Assembly (NCBI GenBank): GCA_013400975.1
Contig: WBMZ01011916.1
Location: 32,564 to 96,563, forward strand
Source: Atrichornis clamosus
Lineage: Eukaryota > Chordata > Aves > Passeriformes > Menuridae
DNA: 64,000 nt
Reading direction: 5' to 3'
Position 1 is the first letter of the stretch, and every line of letters begins with the position of its first letter. Of this stretch, positions 12,115 to 25,300 are shown piece after piece. The position numbers were made by a program, and so were the translations under genes. The notes under the pieces were generated by a model. The model was not told the origin of the DNA and did not search any database. It saw only the letters and a list, made by a program, of their open reading frames with translations.

Positions 12115-13135
12115 TGGTTGTCATATGTTGACCCTGGCTGGATGCCAGGCATCCACAAGAGATAAGGACCAGGAGAGATCACAGGCAAAACAGGCTCAAG
12201 ATTAAAGATATGAAAGTGAATTTATTACACTAACAGAAACAGAGCAGGATAATGAGAAATAAAATGAGCACTTAGAAAACACCTTCTCCCCCCCACTCCC
12301 TCCTCCCAACTCTACCTCCTACCCTAGCAGCACAGGGAGACCAGGAATGGGAGTTTTGGTCAGTCCATCACCCGTGGCTTCTTCTGCTGCTCAGGAGAGA
12401 AGTTGTTTTCCCCTGCTGCACTGTGGGGTTCCTCCCCACGGGAGGCAGTTCTCCAGGAACTTCTCCGACATGAGTCCATCTCACGAGCAACAGCCCTCTG
12501 TGAACGGCTGCAACGTGAGTCCATCCCACGGGCAGCAGCAGCACCCCTCAGACTGCTGCAGTGTGGGTCACTCCTCCATGGGGTGCAGTCTTTCAAGGAC
12601 AGGCTGCTCCAGCCTGGGAGCAGGGCCCCTCTCTCCATGGATCTCCCACAGGATCACAGCCTACTTCCAGGTATCCACCTGCTCTGGCGTGGGCTCCTCC
12701 CTGGGCTGCAGGTGGATCTCTGCACCCCCGTGGGCCTCCATGGGCTGCAGCGGCACAGCTGCCTCACCACGGCCTGCACCACGGCCTGCAGGGGAATCTC
12801 GGCTCTGGCTCCTGGAGCACCTCCTGCCCCTCCTTCTTCACTGACCTGGGTGTTTCCATGGTTTTCTGCTCACATCTTCTCACTCTCCCCATCTTCTCTG
12901 GCCGGAATTAAAACTGCGCCACCAATATTGTTTTGATATTCTTCTTAAATCTCTTATCACAGTGATGTTACCACTACTTCTAACTGGCCCAGCCTTGGCC
13001 AGCGGCATGTCCATCTTTGCAGCCAGCCGGGGATTGGCTCTGCTGGATGTGGTGGTGAGAGCTTCTGGCAGCTTCTCACAGAAGCCACCCCTGTAGTCCC
13101 CACTACCTAAAACCAGGCCTTGCAAACCCAAGACA
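12115..13135 (-). mobile_element. GC-rich avian ERV solo LTR, about 1 kb
   Basis: This closely resembles a well-known, abundant avian LTR. On the minus strand it starts with TGTCTTGGGTTTGC and ends with CATATGACAACCA. The body is a GC-rich array of imperfect units of roughly 40-60 bases, containing phrases such as GCTGCAG and CCCACGGG. AATAAA on the minus strand (12221-12226 as TTTATT on plus) lies about 100 bases before the 3' end, where polyadenylation is expected. I could not find a clean target duplication, so the ends are uncertain by about 10 bases. Overlapping frames of 90-177 codons in all phases arise from its GC-rich, stop-poor composition and are not genes. Confidence 0.8.
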
Positions 13136-13979
13136 CTAGTCAATACCAGATATTCAAAGATTAACATAAAATTAAGTAATGCACTGAAATGCAAAGCTGA
13201 TTGATTTTCATTTATTTATTTATTTATTTATTTATTTATTTTCTGCAAGTATCCAGTTTTGTGTCTGTTTATGCTGCTTTAAATAAATAGACACAGCAAA
13301 TGCACTTCAGCTAACAGCTAATACTAGCTTGGACCAACTAAAATCAGTAAAAGGCATTTATATTAATGTTTTGGTTGCAACTTCTAGTTATTTTATTGTC
13401 TTTCTCCATGTAATTCAATTGCATTAGGAAAAATATGCCTTCTGTTTTAATCACCATTTACCCAAAAGTTACCTATTCTTTCAGAACAGGTATATCAGAA
13501 AGGGAAAAAGTTCCATGTGCTGTGTAACCAAGTAAGACAAAATACTACTCAAAACTTGCTGAAGTAAGCATCAATTCAAATCAGATTTTTCTTCTGACTG
13601 GCCACAAAAAGTAAAAAAATTACTTCTCTAATAGAGCATAGTATAGTATCCAACTAAGGACGAATTCTTCGCAGAAAGTTTTACTTAGAATTTTTTTTCA
13701 TCTTTGCAGTACCTCAAAGGAATAAGATTTTGCATCTGGGCAGAAAAGAAGAGGCAGATGTAATTGCAGGCAAATGTCATGGAAGGGCCCTCTTAACTAT
13801 CTGTAAGCATGACATTGTATAATAGGAACTTCATGCTTGATTCAACAAAACACGTGAAGATATAAAGCAGATGGGAAGAAGATCCCCTAGTCATCTCCAT
13901 GCCTGACACTTCCACTCCAGGCTATATCTCCTTCTCCATTTCCAAAGCAGGAAAAAGCAGGACAAAGGGAAAAATTAAA
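13136..13979. other. AT-rich spacer with a (TTTA)n microsatellite
   Basis: This is unique AT-rich DNA between the LTR and CR1-a. A (TTTA)n tract of about 7-8 units lies at 13211-13241. Nothing else is recognised. Confidence 0.6.
13211..13241. repeat. (TTTA)n microsatellite
   Basis: Seven to eight consecutive TTTA units are directly visible. Confidence 0.9.
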
Positions 13980-14940
13980 TTATAGAATCTTAAAATGGCT
14001 TGGGTTGCAAGAGATCTTAAGGATCATTTTGTTCCAACCTCCGGTCGTGAACAGGGACACCTTTCACCAGACCAGGTTTCTCAAAGTCCCGTGTAAACTG
14101 GTCTTGTACACCTCCAGGGATGGGACATCCACAACTTCTCTAGACAACCTGGTCCAGTGCCTCACTACCCTAATTTCTTCCTAATGTCTAATCTAAACCT
14201 ACTGTCTTTCAGTTTGAACTCATTCCTCCTTGTCCTATCACCACAGACCCTTGTAGAGTCTCTTCCCATCTTTCTTGTAGGCTCCTTTCAGGTACTGGAA
14301 GGCTGCAGTTAGGTCACCCCAAAGCCTTCTCTTCTCCCAATTCCATCAGCCTTTCCTCACAGGAGAGGTTCTCCATCCCTCTAATCATCTTGGTGGCCTC
14401 CTCTGGACTCGCTCCAACAGGTCCATGTCCCCCTGTGCTGGGGACCCCAGAGCTGGATGCAGAGTTCCAGGGGGGGTCTCACCAAAGAGGAGCAGCGGGG
14501 CAGAATTCCCTCCCTCTCCCTGCTGGCCACGTTACTTCGGATGCAGCCCAGGACACGTTTGGCTTTCTGGGCTGTGAGTGCACATGGCTGGGTCATGTCC
14601 AGCCTCTCACCCACCAGCACCCCCCAAGTCCTCCTGGGCAGGGCTGCTCTGATCTGTGCATCCCCCAGCCTGTGTTGGCACCGGGAGTTGCCCCGGCCCA
14701 GGTGCAGCACCTGGCACTTGGTCTTAACTGCATGAGATTCCCATGGGCCCAGTTCTTGAGCTTCTCTAGGTCCCTCTAAATGGCATCCTGTCCTTCAGGT
14801 ATGTCAACCAGGCCACTCATCTCGGTGTCATCTTCAAATTTGCTGAGGGTGTGCTTGACCCTTATATCTATATAATTAGAGAAGGTATTAAATAACATTG
14901 GTTTCAATACAAACCTCTGAAGTTCCATTGCAAAAGCATT
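13980..14940 (-). mobile_element. CR1-a: 5'-truncated CR1 LINE
   Basis: On the plus strand it begins with the inverted CR1 3' end (ATAGAATCTTAAAATGG, then 'TTGCAAGAGATCTTAAGGAT', the usual 'ttggaagggaccttaaagat' motif) and continues into the reverse transcriptase C-terminal region. The minus-strand frame at 14381-14710 keeps typical CR1 ORF2 phrases, HLGRGNSRCQHRLGD, LTAQKAKRVLGCIRSNVASR and LVRPPLELCIQLWGPQHR. Beyond about 14860 the match fades and ends near 14940, inside the reverse transcriptase region. This is the usual 5' truncation from incomplete reverse transcription. Frameshifts show it is dead. Confidence 0.9.
14381..14710 (-). pseudogene. CR1 ORF2 C-terminal remnant
   Basis: This 109-codon open stretch encodes the thumb and C-terminal part of a CR1 reverse transcriptase, with typical phrases (QKAKRVLGCIRSNVASRERE, SSLVRPPLELCIQLWGPQHR). 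The catalytic FADD region is not in this frame. It is a fragment of an inactive LINE protein, not a host gene. Confidence 0.8.
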
Positions 14941-16489
14941 AGGTTTTCACACCGAAGAATCCATAATTAATGTGGCTTCATTTCCTGACTTTCTTGCCTA
15001 TTCATAAATTTTATCTTTATCTGAGGTAAGGAGTCTGAATTATTTCTCCCTTTTTGCTGCCAAGGGATTTTGTAAAGCTCCTACAACTCACTCATTAAAA
15101 ACTTTGTAGGTCAAACTTTTGATTTTATCCCCAGGCCAAGTACTGGTGAACCCTTAATTAAAACTGCAATTACATAATTGAGGTAGTATGTTTTGTCGTG
15201 GGAAGTAAACTTTAAAAATATAATATATTCAGTACATTAATTGTTCTAGCAGAATAATAAACTGTTGAAACTGTTTGATCCATGTAATATCAATGTCACT
15301 AAATTAGATTTCTGTCTCAGAGTATATCAAATGCGTTTTCAAAGATCATTTTGACTGTCACAATGCAAAGAAACAAAAGAGAGAAGGCACAGGAGAGAAT
15401 TAAATAAGAAGTTTAAAAAGCCGCTGGAGAACCTGTAAAGTAATTTCTCTATAAATTTCATTACTAAAATAAACTGTTTGTGTTGGGAACAACACAACTC
15501 TTGTGCTGGGAAACATTTAAAGTGTCAGTTGCATATATAATGGAAAACCAGAAGTTAGATTATTTGTGACCTGCAAATTTGAAGAACCTATGGTACTATA
15601 TGAAGTTAGCTATCACAAACAGGAATGTTAGAATCATCTTTAAGTATTGTTTATTATAACCAGTGAAACTTAGTTCATCTTTACAGAGAAAATCTATTTG
15701 GTTATAGTCTATCATATGCTATGGATGGTGTAAACCATCTTTTCTTTTATGACAACCATTCCTTTATACTCTTGTAGTTATATTCTCCTACTTCTGGTTT
15801 CAAGACTAATTTAAACAATCCTAAATACCTGTCTGTTGTCACCACTAGTGAGAGTATCACAAACCAGCAGCATAGGATTTTTGTCAACTAAGCATATCAG
15901 AAGAGCATGTCAAATTGTCCATTTTGTTAAAAAATCTGGCATATTGAGTTAGTAGTTTTGAGACATTTTCAAGGGAAACAAAGAATTATGAAGAGATTTT
16001 TAGGTAAGATGATATTTCATTGTGTCAAACTCAGCATTAAAAAAGACAGAGCACATTTTTGGTCACAAGCAGATTGAAACAGATAACTTGTGGTACTTGC
16101 ACCAGTACTGCAGCACTGGAGAGAATCAAAGAAGCAAAGAATAAAAGAAGCAAAGAAGACTCTAGACTAAACAAGCATCAGCACAGCTCACCCTATATGA
16201 AGACGGAAAAGACCTTAAGTTCAGGGCACTCACAAGTAAAAATGACTTAAAAATTCACTTAATGAGTTCACATATTTATTTCTAGCAATTTCTGTGGTGT
16301 GTTGGATCAACAGCTTAGAGAATCATCATAGGTTTTCAGAAAGCATAAATAAAATTTTTAAAAAATCACATTATATTTAGATCAAATAGCAAGTGATCCA
16401 ATAATGGCAGTGGTGATTTTAACGTTAGGAACAATTGACACAGGGATCAGGCAGACAATGAGGAGAGATACTCTGCTATGTGTCTAAGT
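14941..16489. other. AT-rich DNA, no gene recognised
   Basis: This stretch between CR1-a and CR1-b shows no supported gene. A small direct repeat of AAAGAAGCAAAGAA occurs at about 16128-16162. Very old CR1 sequence may extend a little way in from either side, but I cannot support it. Confidence 0.5.
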
Positions 16490-18056
16490 TACAAATGAGT
16501 AGGCATTGATCAGAGATCAAGTCAGTTTTGGTCACAGTAACCACAAGACTTTGGAGTTTGAGATATGAAGAAAAAGGAAGATAAATAGTAGGATTACAAA
16601 CCTGGATTTCAGGTGAAAGGACTTTGGCCTCTTTAGAGACCTGCTTGTAAGAATTCCATGGAATATGGTCCTGGAGAGAAGCCTCTCAGTGGACAAGGAT
16701 TGGATCAGAGAACATTTGAACAAAATGTGATTTACACAAGTCCAACAAGAAATTTATGCAAGTGCTTACGGTCCAAGGTAATTGTGAGGCTACTGAGAAT
16801 TATCTCTGAAACATTGAGGAGATTAGGGTAGATTTCTAAGGACTTGAAGATAGGAAATATCACAACTAGGGAGGACAAGAATGAAGATCCAGGGAGATAC
16901 AGCAGATGAGCCCCACCAGGATTACTGAAACATGATGAAGGAAATAATCCCTAAAATAATTTACAAACATATGAAGAACAAGAAGGTGATGATGAGTAGT
17001 CAGCATGGAGTGGGAAACGGAAAATTGTTCCTTACAAACCTAATAAGATTCTGCAGGGAGACCATGCACTTGGTAGATAAGAGAGAAGTCTCTATATGTT
17101 TTATTTTGGCATGAGTAAGGCCTTTGACACTATTACTCACAACACTTTTATTGACAAACTGATGAAAAATAGACTGGATAAATGGACAATGAGGTGAACC
17201 AAAAACTAGCTGAACTGACAATTCAAAGGATTGGGAATCATCAGCAGCACAGAGACCAACAGCATACTCAGAGTTCAATACTGTTAGCAATAACTCTTTA
17301 ACGATTTCATTAATGGCTGGGATACTAGGAGAGAGCACATCCTCAGCAAATTTTCAGATGGTATGAAGCTTGGAGGAGTACTTGATACACCATATATATA
17401 GGAGTTCAACAAAGGGAAGAAAAAAAATCTACTTGGCAGAGAAGAAAATGGAGATCTTCAGGGACACCTTCCTGATCATGAGCAGGGATATATATCCTTG
17501 GGTCATAAAAGGACTGCATCCCTCCAGGTTATATTAAGAAGCACATAATCAGCATAGTGGAGGTGATTCTTCCCTTCTGCTCAGGGTTGATGAAACACTT
17601 CTCAAGTGCTGGGCCCAGTCTGAGTCTCTCACAGTGCCAGAAATACATGGATATAGTTGAGTGAGTCCAGCAGACTGCCATGATTAAGGGTTTGGACCAT
17701 CTTAGAGATTGAACTGTTCATCTGGTAGAAAGAAAAAGTCATGGGGAAATATTAAATATATATATTTATCTATCTGATGGAGTAGGGCATCAGGGTTGAG
17801 TAGACAGGACCAGATCTTCTCAATGTTGCCTAGTGCCAGGGCACAAATTGAAATACTCATTATTCCATTTAAGCATAGACTGTTTATGGTATGTGTGGTC
17901 AATTGGGACATCTTGCAAGGTAGGTTGTGGAGTCTCCATCCCTGGAGACATGCAGAATCCAAGCACACACCAGCATGCACAGTCTGCTCTAGGTTTAAGC
18001 AAGTGTTGGATCTGATCTCCAGAGGTGCCTTCTAACCTCAGCCATTTTGTGGATGT
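16490..18056 (+). mobile_element. CR1-b: old, diverged CR1 LINE
   Basis: It runs in sense orientation from the reverse transcriptase N-terminal region to the CR1 3' end. At 17110-17170 the sequence still translates to SKAFDTITHNTFIDKLM, close to the CR1 phrase SKAFDTVSHNILIDKLM. Near 17340-17385 a 'CAGCAAATTTTCAGATGGTA' stretch marks the position of the FADD catalytic motif. The 3' part (17905-18056) keeps 'GTTGTGGAGTCTCCATCCCT' and 'GATCTCCAGAGGTGCCTTCT', typical of CR1 tails. Several frameshifts, small deletions and loss of the terminal 8-mer make it one of the oldest CR1 copies here. The 5' limit is approximate. Confidence 0.8.
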
Positions 18057-19924
18057 CTAGCTGCCCATATTATGTAATGGTTAGGACTAAGTCATCCTCA
18101 GTATGAACTATCCCTCAGTAGATGAGTATTGATGAAGTGCTTTTTTTTGCTGTTAAAATGTACTGTAAATTCTTTCCTCCTGCAAGTTTAGAATCATCTT
18201 AAAGCTATGGAACAATGGTGTTATATATTGTCCTCAGCAATGTACACACACTTTTAAAGTGTGATTTTTTAAAACTTCAAAGAGAGAACAATGTTTGTAG
18301 ATGGCAATATTAAGCAAATACTGATCAGCATTAACCTCATAACATAAATTATAGTTTGTCTTTTCTGAGTCTTCATTTTATTATATGAACCTTTAAGCTT
18401 TTTAAATTCATGTAGATTAGATATTTTGTGTACCTGAGACCTGTCCTTCATGGAACCTTATGACTTAATATTAAAAAAAAGACTAGAAGTAAACAATTAC
18501 ACTGAATTTTCCAGTCTTTGTCACTGCCTTACTGCATAGTGCCACCTCATGGCAAATATAATAATTTTGGACGGCTTATGTTTTATTTCAAGTTCTTGCA
18601 ATGTTTATAACTGAAAAAGAAGAAAATAAATAGGGAAGAAGAATTATATACATGGTAGTCTGACCTGTAAAATGATGATTTTTCCCTTTAATATGTATTC
18701 TGTTAAAAGAAATACACAAATAATCCTACTTTTTCCTAGTTTACAGCCCTGTTCTGTTGGCCTAAACATTTACAATCGTAAATTGAAGAAAATATTCTTT
18801 CCTCATTTTAATTTTGCAGGTTATTTAGACATTGGAAATTTCATGAAACTTGATATCTGTTGAATAGCCATTAAAAAACCCATGAAAGTTTTGATGGATA
18901 TTCAGTAACATCTATGTAAGCTAGCTTTACAGCAATGTGCATTACAATTGAAGCTCCTAAAGAATGACATTTCGATGCAAGATTCCCCCTTGTCTTTTTT
19001 GTGTCATTGATATCACACATAGAGTAATTTCTAGCTCTTCTAGAGACCTTTCCACATTCCATTTGGAATAAAGCAATACAGATGTACAATTGTTTTCTTT
19101 TTCCTTCATATGTATGCATATATCTTAGCTTTTACCCATGTTAAAAGTAACAAGAAAGAGACTAGTTACAGTATTTCTCACTGAAAGGTCCTCCAAATTC
19201 ATTCACATCATTATAGTCCCAGGAAGACTCTCCAATTACAGGAACTTCTGGTTTCTTTTGGATTTTTCTGAGGAACATAATCCATAGCTACCTACACATC
19301 AGTATCACTGAGATTGGCACCATCAAATAGATTATAGAAAGCAACAGGCAAAACCCACCTAAAATGCAATCTACTCTTGAAAAGTAATGCTTGTGTCTTA
19401 CGTCAGGAGCTTGTAATCAGTTTTGGTAGTGTAGAAAATGGCCAGTAATTTGCTGAAATCTGTGAATATTTTCCTTTGATACTAAGCTTCTCATGTATGT
19501 ACCTGGGTATTTCGTTTGAAATGTAATGTCACAAATGAGAGAGGGTGGAGACAAGGAGACTTAGAAACAAACATTCTAGTACTGCCTGCTTTTTAAAGTC
19601 ATGTTCAAGCATGGGTATTTTAACACTTTGTTTTTAAATGTCTACCATTTCTGCTTTTTGGTTTGGGGTTCTTTTTGGTAAAAATGTGTTTATATTCAAG
19701 ATGAATCTCATAAACAAAATTAGTTACCCCAAGCTCAGTTAACAGCAGAAAAATTTTAAATAAAGTCTGTTCTTAATATCTAGATTAAATTTCAAGATAT
19801 TTCTTAAGTCATTTTTCTCTTCAGCATTTCAAGATACACCTTATAATGTAAATGAATAACCCCTCCCATATTTTGCTTGAAATGTAAATGTGTCACATCT
19901 CACATTCAAGGTGGTCAAATACAG
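18057..19924. other. AT-rich DNA, no feature recognised
   Basis: I see no supported exon, RNA gene or mobile element here. The open frames are short and featureless. Confidence 0.55.
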
Positions 19925-20080
19925 GAGGTGATTGCTTAGGGACTGTGAAATCTTCTTCCCGAAAAAGGTTCAGAACTGGTCCAGGCAGGGCTCTGTACTG
20001 TCTCCAACCCACTCTGCACAGGATGTCAGACTAGGTGGCCTCTGGAGGTTCCTTCCAAACAAAGTTATTCTCTGATTCCA
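19925..20080 (+). mobile_element. CR1-c: short CR1 3' tail
   Basis: Only the CR1 3' untranslated end remains. Phrases such as CCAGGCAGGGCTCTGT, CAGACTAGGTGGCCTCTGGA and TTCCTTCCAAAC precede a terminal TTATTCTCTGATTC. It is extremely 5'-truncated and carries no coding part. Confidence 0.8.
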
Positions 20081-21360
20081 TATACTGTGCAAATTATATA
20101 CATTTGCAGGCCCAGGAATACTAATTACTTATTAAATGTTAATAATAAAAAGAACAGAGGTCACATTTTTTCAGAAAAACAGATCATATACTTAAAATAT
20201 TGCCCTTATACCTGACACTTAATCTCAAGTTCAATATACCAAATGCGCAGTTATAAATTTTCCAGGTGCTTTACTTGAGAGAGTATGTGTTTCAACTCAA
20301 CACTTATGACCAAATCATTCAGTGATGTTCAGAAAATCAGAGGAAGTTAAAAGGTTTATAGAAAAAGTATCACTTTTACATTTCAAGCTCTATATTGTCT
20401 TCTGAAAAAAAGGGGTAAATCAATTAGTCTGAGAGAAAATGTCGGCCAGGAACGCTTTCAAAGACATCTTTTCACTCAAAGGCCACAGGAAGGTTAGCAG
20501 AAGTGGCCAGTTCCTCCATTTTCCATGACGTAGTTTGGGATTTCTTATTAACATTAACATACCTGCTTCTATATGTTAATACCATTGAGCCTTCTTATTA
20601 AAAGTTTTCCCTGTTTCTATTTATCTTCCTCCTGTAAAGTGGTCAGAATGCCAGCCATACTACTTTTTTGTAAGTAAAGTGCCTTTGAAGCATGTAGCAA
20701 AAAGCCCCAAACCACATATTAAAATGTCTGACTCATGAACTTTAAATTGCAGTCTTTAAATATTCAGTTTCTAATGCCAGGTTTCTAATGAATTTTTCAT
20801 TTTTGTTTAAATACCCAGACCCATGCTGCACAAACAGTTTGAGGTACCAGATGTTACAACGATATGTATTTGAGTAGGGGTTATTAGACTTGAATAGAAA
20901 ATAGTATTCTCTTCCTGTGAAGATTCTAGAGAATTAAGGAATTATTACAGTCTTTATCAGGATAAAGTAAAAATTTAACTCAAAGTTTAGGATTTTATAA
21001 ACAAAGAGAAAACTACTCAAATATATAAAATAAACAATAACCAACCACCAATGCATTTGTTTAGAACATTTGAAATTAAAATTATTCCCAAACCTTACCT
21101 TAAGTATAAACCTTGCCTTCTGATTTGCAAAAGTTTTCCTTAACATTAAACCTCAACTATTGTTCAAAGTCCTTTTTGCTATCAGAGTTGTTCTAAGCAA
21201 AATCATTACTACTGGAATGGATAGGTGTTTTCACCTCCTGAAAACACCATACCATACCAACACCATACCAACTTCCATTTCATTGCCTGCTGTTCTGTAA
21301 GATGTATGTGTGTTGAACTGGTTGGCTTCAAAATGCTTTAAGTGTATGTGGAAACAGAGG
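20081..21360. other. AT-rich DNA, no gene recognised
   Basis: No supported gene or repeat family is seen. A short duplicated ACCATACCA motif occurs at about 21243-21271. Confidence 0.55.
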
Positions 21361-22340
21361 TGTCTGCTTCCTCAGGATATCTGGCCAAGGACCTTTCCAG
21401 TGCAAAAGGGAAAGTAAGTAAAATAGGAAGACATAAGCAGGAACATATAGAGTCACAAATGTGATCAACCCCAAAAAAAAAGACACAGCAAGGAGAACAA
21501 AATCTGGTAATTTGTGCCCATTGGTAAGGATACTGGAACATGGGAATGTTTGTTTCATGATAATAACCTGACTGAGGACCTTGTCAAAGGGATTGTCAAC
21601 GAAAAGGGAGAAACCATGGACAAAATATACAGAGACACAAAAGTGACAGGTAAACATAATAGAAGCAAAGGCATGAAGCAAACCTGGCCAACACACCGAC
21701 TGACAGACTAACAAGGAAATGCTGCAAAAAGGGGCTTTGCAGCTGACAAGGATGCAAACATGGTGATCCAGAAGTTTGAGACCAGTAGGACAGACCAAAC
21801 AGATGGACTGTGCAGGAGAAAGGGACTGAGGAGAAGAAAAGGGGAGGTAGACAGAAAAGGGTAAAAAAGGGAATGGTAAAGGATAAAATGGGTTGGTCAG
21901 CATGCTCATCTGTCCATGACCTACATCTGATCACTGAAGTCTGTCCTATCTTCCTATTAAATCTTTTTTCAACGATACCTCTGCATAATGTCACTCTCTC
22001 TTCTGTAACTCTCTGTGCTGCCAGGGCTAAGTGGTGCTGGTTACATCAGTATATTTGCCTTCAACAACTGGAGTTAGACTGGGGTTGCAGGTGCACCTGG
22101 CTTGTGTTGTCACCTTCTGGAGCAACTGAGATCTCAACCCCAGCCACCGGGATCAGAACGGAGTGTGTCCCAAAAGCTATTCTTGAGGAGAAACTGGTGC
22201 ATGAGGTCAGTGAGAGACTCAGAACAGGCAGCTGGAGCACAACCCTGGGTCACAACCCATATGACTGAATACATGTCCAGGTTTTTTTGTGTTTTGTGGT
22301 GGTGTGCACTCACTAATTTAGAGCATGGCTGTTAAGGATT
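21361..22340 (+). mobile_element. Candidate ERV LTR or LTR plus flank
   Basis: The sequence starts TGTCTGCTTCCTCAGG, like the start of the LTR at 7841 (TGTTGCCTCCTCAGAG). It holds a purine-rich middle. ATTAAA at 21956-21961 is followed by a pyrimidine-rich stretch like an R-U5 region. A more GC-rich segment then runs on to about 22340. That order suggests a plus-strand LTR ending near 22020-22030, perhaps followed by residual internal ERV sequence. I could not find a matching target duplication or a primer-binding site. The 193-codon minus-strand frame at 21328-21909 runs antisense through the purine-rich part and is probably chance. Confidence 0.4.
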
Positions 22341-25300
22341 AACAGTTCTCATATACGAGGGAGAGCTAGGGAAAGAATGAACCATTAGTATGAAGGTATT
22401 AATAAAGAGCATTAATTGAAAAAAGCTTTGTTTCAAAGTCTAAAAGTGGACACATTCATCAGTCTTCTTAACACACCTGTTATTGACTATGATATATAAC
22501 TGCATGAATACACGCAAACGTGTATATAGATTTACAATGGGTACTCAGTTGCAACTTTTCAGCTGCTGAAGAAAACATATTCTTGCTGGAAATGGGGAAA
22601 AAATATGGGGAGAAAGATTGAATTTGATTTGGTAAATACAGATTTTTCTTCTCTTTTAAAAAAACCCATCCTTCCTAACCAACCACCTAACATCTCAACC
22701 AAACATTAGAAACAGAACAAAGAGAAACCTCTCCCAGTGGTTATAGCAACTATTTTTCTAGAATTAATTTGTCATTTTTCCTAAACTACTGATGTAGTGT
22801 CCAAAATTTATTGTCACTGTGTTTGCATCATTTTATCTTTGTATCAAAAATAAAGAGATTTATGCTTCACCATCTCTGCAGACTAAAACAATGTTACTAC
22901 AGCTGCATTGTTGAACTGTCTGCTAAGACCTGACATCTCTGCACCATTTTAAACTCCATCACTTGGCAAGATCTTTCTCTACTGTCTGATAAAAGCTATT
23001 TAATTATCATCAACCTTTTTGTTCCTAAGCAGACAAAGTGCTAGGATTATCTGTTCCAGGATTTTGGCTGTTCACTAATTGGCATGGACACAAAGGCACT
23101 GCAATCTCTCTAAAATTTCATTTGTTAAAAGAACCCCACAGTTTTGCTTGCAGGTATTAAAAGTAAACCCTATTCTGAGGGCTCACTCTGAGGTTAAACT
23201 GCAGGTTACATTCACAGTTTTGTCTTGCTAGTTTTAATTTAGCTCCATTCTGTCGTTGACTTGTTCTGGTGGCTGTAAGGAAAAGATTAACATGCTCAGA
23301 AGTGCATATAACTTTGTAAAAATAAATGCATGCTTTGTATGAACGGTTTGCATTATTGGTTGAAGACAGCATAGTAGATAGGAACACCACAAAAAAAAAA
23401 AAAAGGTAGACACTAGTAATTTTCTGAACTTCTATTTCCTTCTAAATGCAATGCCCAAAAATGAAAAATTATATTCAATGAAGCTGCAAACATATAGTAT
23501 GGGGCAACATGAGATTGCACTGTTCCCAGGAATTGCTTCAGGTTATATTCTGAATCAAATCAGTTCTATGCTTCAAGGAGAGCAAATTAGGTTAGTTACT
23601 ATACCACCCAAGGAAAGAACGTAGCATATGTTATGCCAGATCGTCTTGGCTGTGAATGCAAAATAAGGATACAGTGAAACCTAACACCCTGTTACAGTCT
23701 ATTACAGAAAAAGGAAAAAGAAAAAATCTGCTGCTTTGAAGTCCAAGTAGTAAGATATTTGCTTTTCTTTTAAAATGAAGGATATTTTTCCTTTTCAAAT
23801 GTATTTTATACTGTATATTTCCAAATTTCTCTCCAGGTTTTCACCATCAATCTCCTTACTTCTTACTACTGTCTTCTAAAATATTGTGTTCTTCTACCTG
23901 AAGCTATTCTAGTTCTTTTACTGTTCTGCATATAACTTAGTGTGAATAACAGTGTCAACCTGAGATGGCTCTCTTATCCTACTGCCCAGTATACTTATTG
24001 AATTAAAATCCTATACCAGCTGTGTAGACCTGCTGTGCCTATAGCAGAATGCTTTATCTGAGCTTTATAATCCTTCTCTAAGAAGTTTGACAGAAGAAGA
24101 AGAGATGTTAACAAAGTAAAACACGTGGGGCTTAAACAACATATTAAAATATTTTCTGATTATAGCCCACCTGTAGGCATAATTAAAACTAATTATTAGA
24201 AAATATCCTGATATCAATTTTGGTATGACTTTCCGCATATTTGCTCCTCACACAGATCAACAGTAAATACCAAATTAACAAGCACTTTAAGCCTGTTTTA
24301 TTACTTGCTGGGGGATTCATTGCAACAGCATTCTTAATTCCACAGATAGGCTCTGTGGCTTTTTTCCCAGTCAGCCAAAAGTTCAGCCCATTTACGAGCC
24401 TTTTTTTAGCTAGGGCCCGATTTTCCCTAAGGAAAACACAAATCCCTTAATTCTTAATACAGTTCTGTTGCCTCAGGGTGCAAAAAAGGTACCTAAGTCC
24501 CTGATTCCCACGTCAGTTCTGCTAACACCGCATTCATTTGCACATCTGTGACAGCCTAAACTTTGTTCATGTTAGATATTTAGGACACAAATTCCCATTG
24601 GTCTTGTCACCAGTTGAGTTGAATCATTGCTAACTGTTGGCAGGTGTTTTGAAGGATAGGGGAGGCTAAGGAGTCTGTATTAGAAGCCTCACAGGATCCG
24701 CTGAAGCAGCACTAGCTCTGATCACTCACAGAAGTAGCTGTGTGTGCATAAGGCCTCACAAAAATTATGTCTGGAACTAAGCTCAAGACAGAGCTTCATT
24801 AGATTCAGCAACGAGTATTTAAATTTTGTTTGCTGTTGTAAGATACAGTTGACTTGCACTGGAGATAAAATTCTGCACTAAAGCCAAGCACTTGAGTAAG
24901 CAAGAGAGGAGTGTTGATGGATACTGATCTTTTCAACATTCTCTCTCCAGAGCAGCAATGCCTAAGAGGTCCCACATGGAGTGAAGATAAGCTCCTGGTT
25001 TCTCTTGTACAAATCTCATTAGGAAACCTACTTTGCCACACTATTTATCATCTTGATGGGAATGACTTTTCTGTGTGGTCTGTGTACGAATAAAATTAGG
25101 GAACACGCAGACAGAGGGGAGAAAAAACAATATCAGATGGCAACATACCATGTCCTTTTCTCTATCCCAGTATTTGAAGAAACAAGGATAAACAACTGTT
25201 TTCAATTTTAGAGCATTCAGCTAGTGTTATTTAATTAATTTAAAAACAACCCTCTAACTGGGCTTTTTCCTAAGCTGACTATAGGGCTTGCCTCCTTTGT

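Noticed and set aside
12347..12936. Overlapping frames of 116-177 codons, Pro/Ser/Leu-rich
   Set aside because: They lie antisense within the GC-rich LTR, in several phases at once, with no domain. Composition explains them.
21328..21909. A 193-codon minus-strand frame, the longest in the window
   Set aside because: It is Leu/Phe/Ser/Pro-rich and runs antisense through the purine-rich part of an LTR-like block. An overlapping 132-codon frame lies in another phase, so composition explains it.
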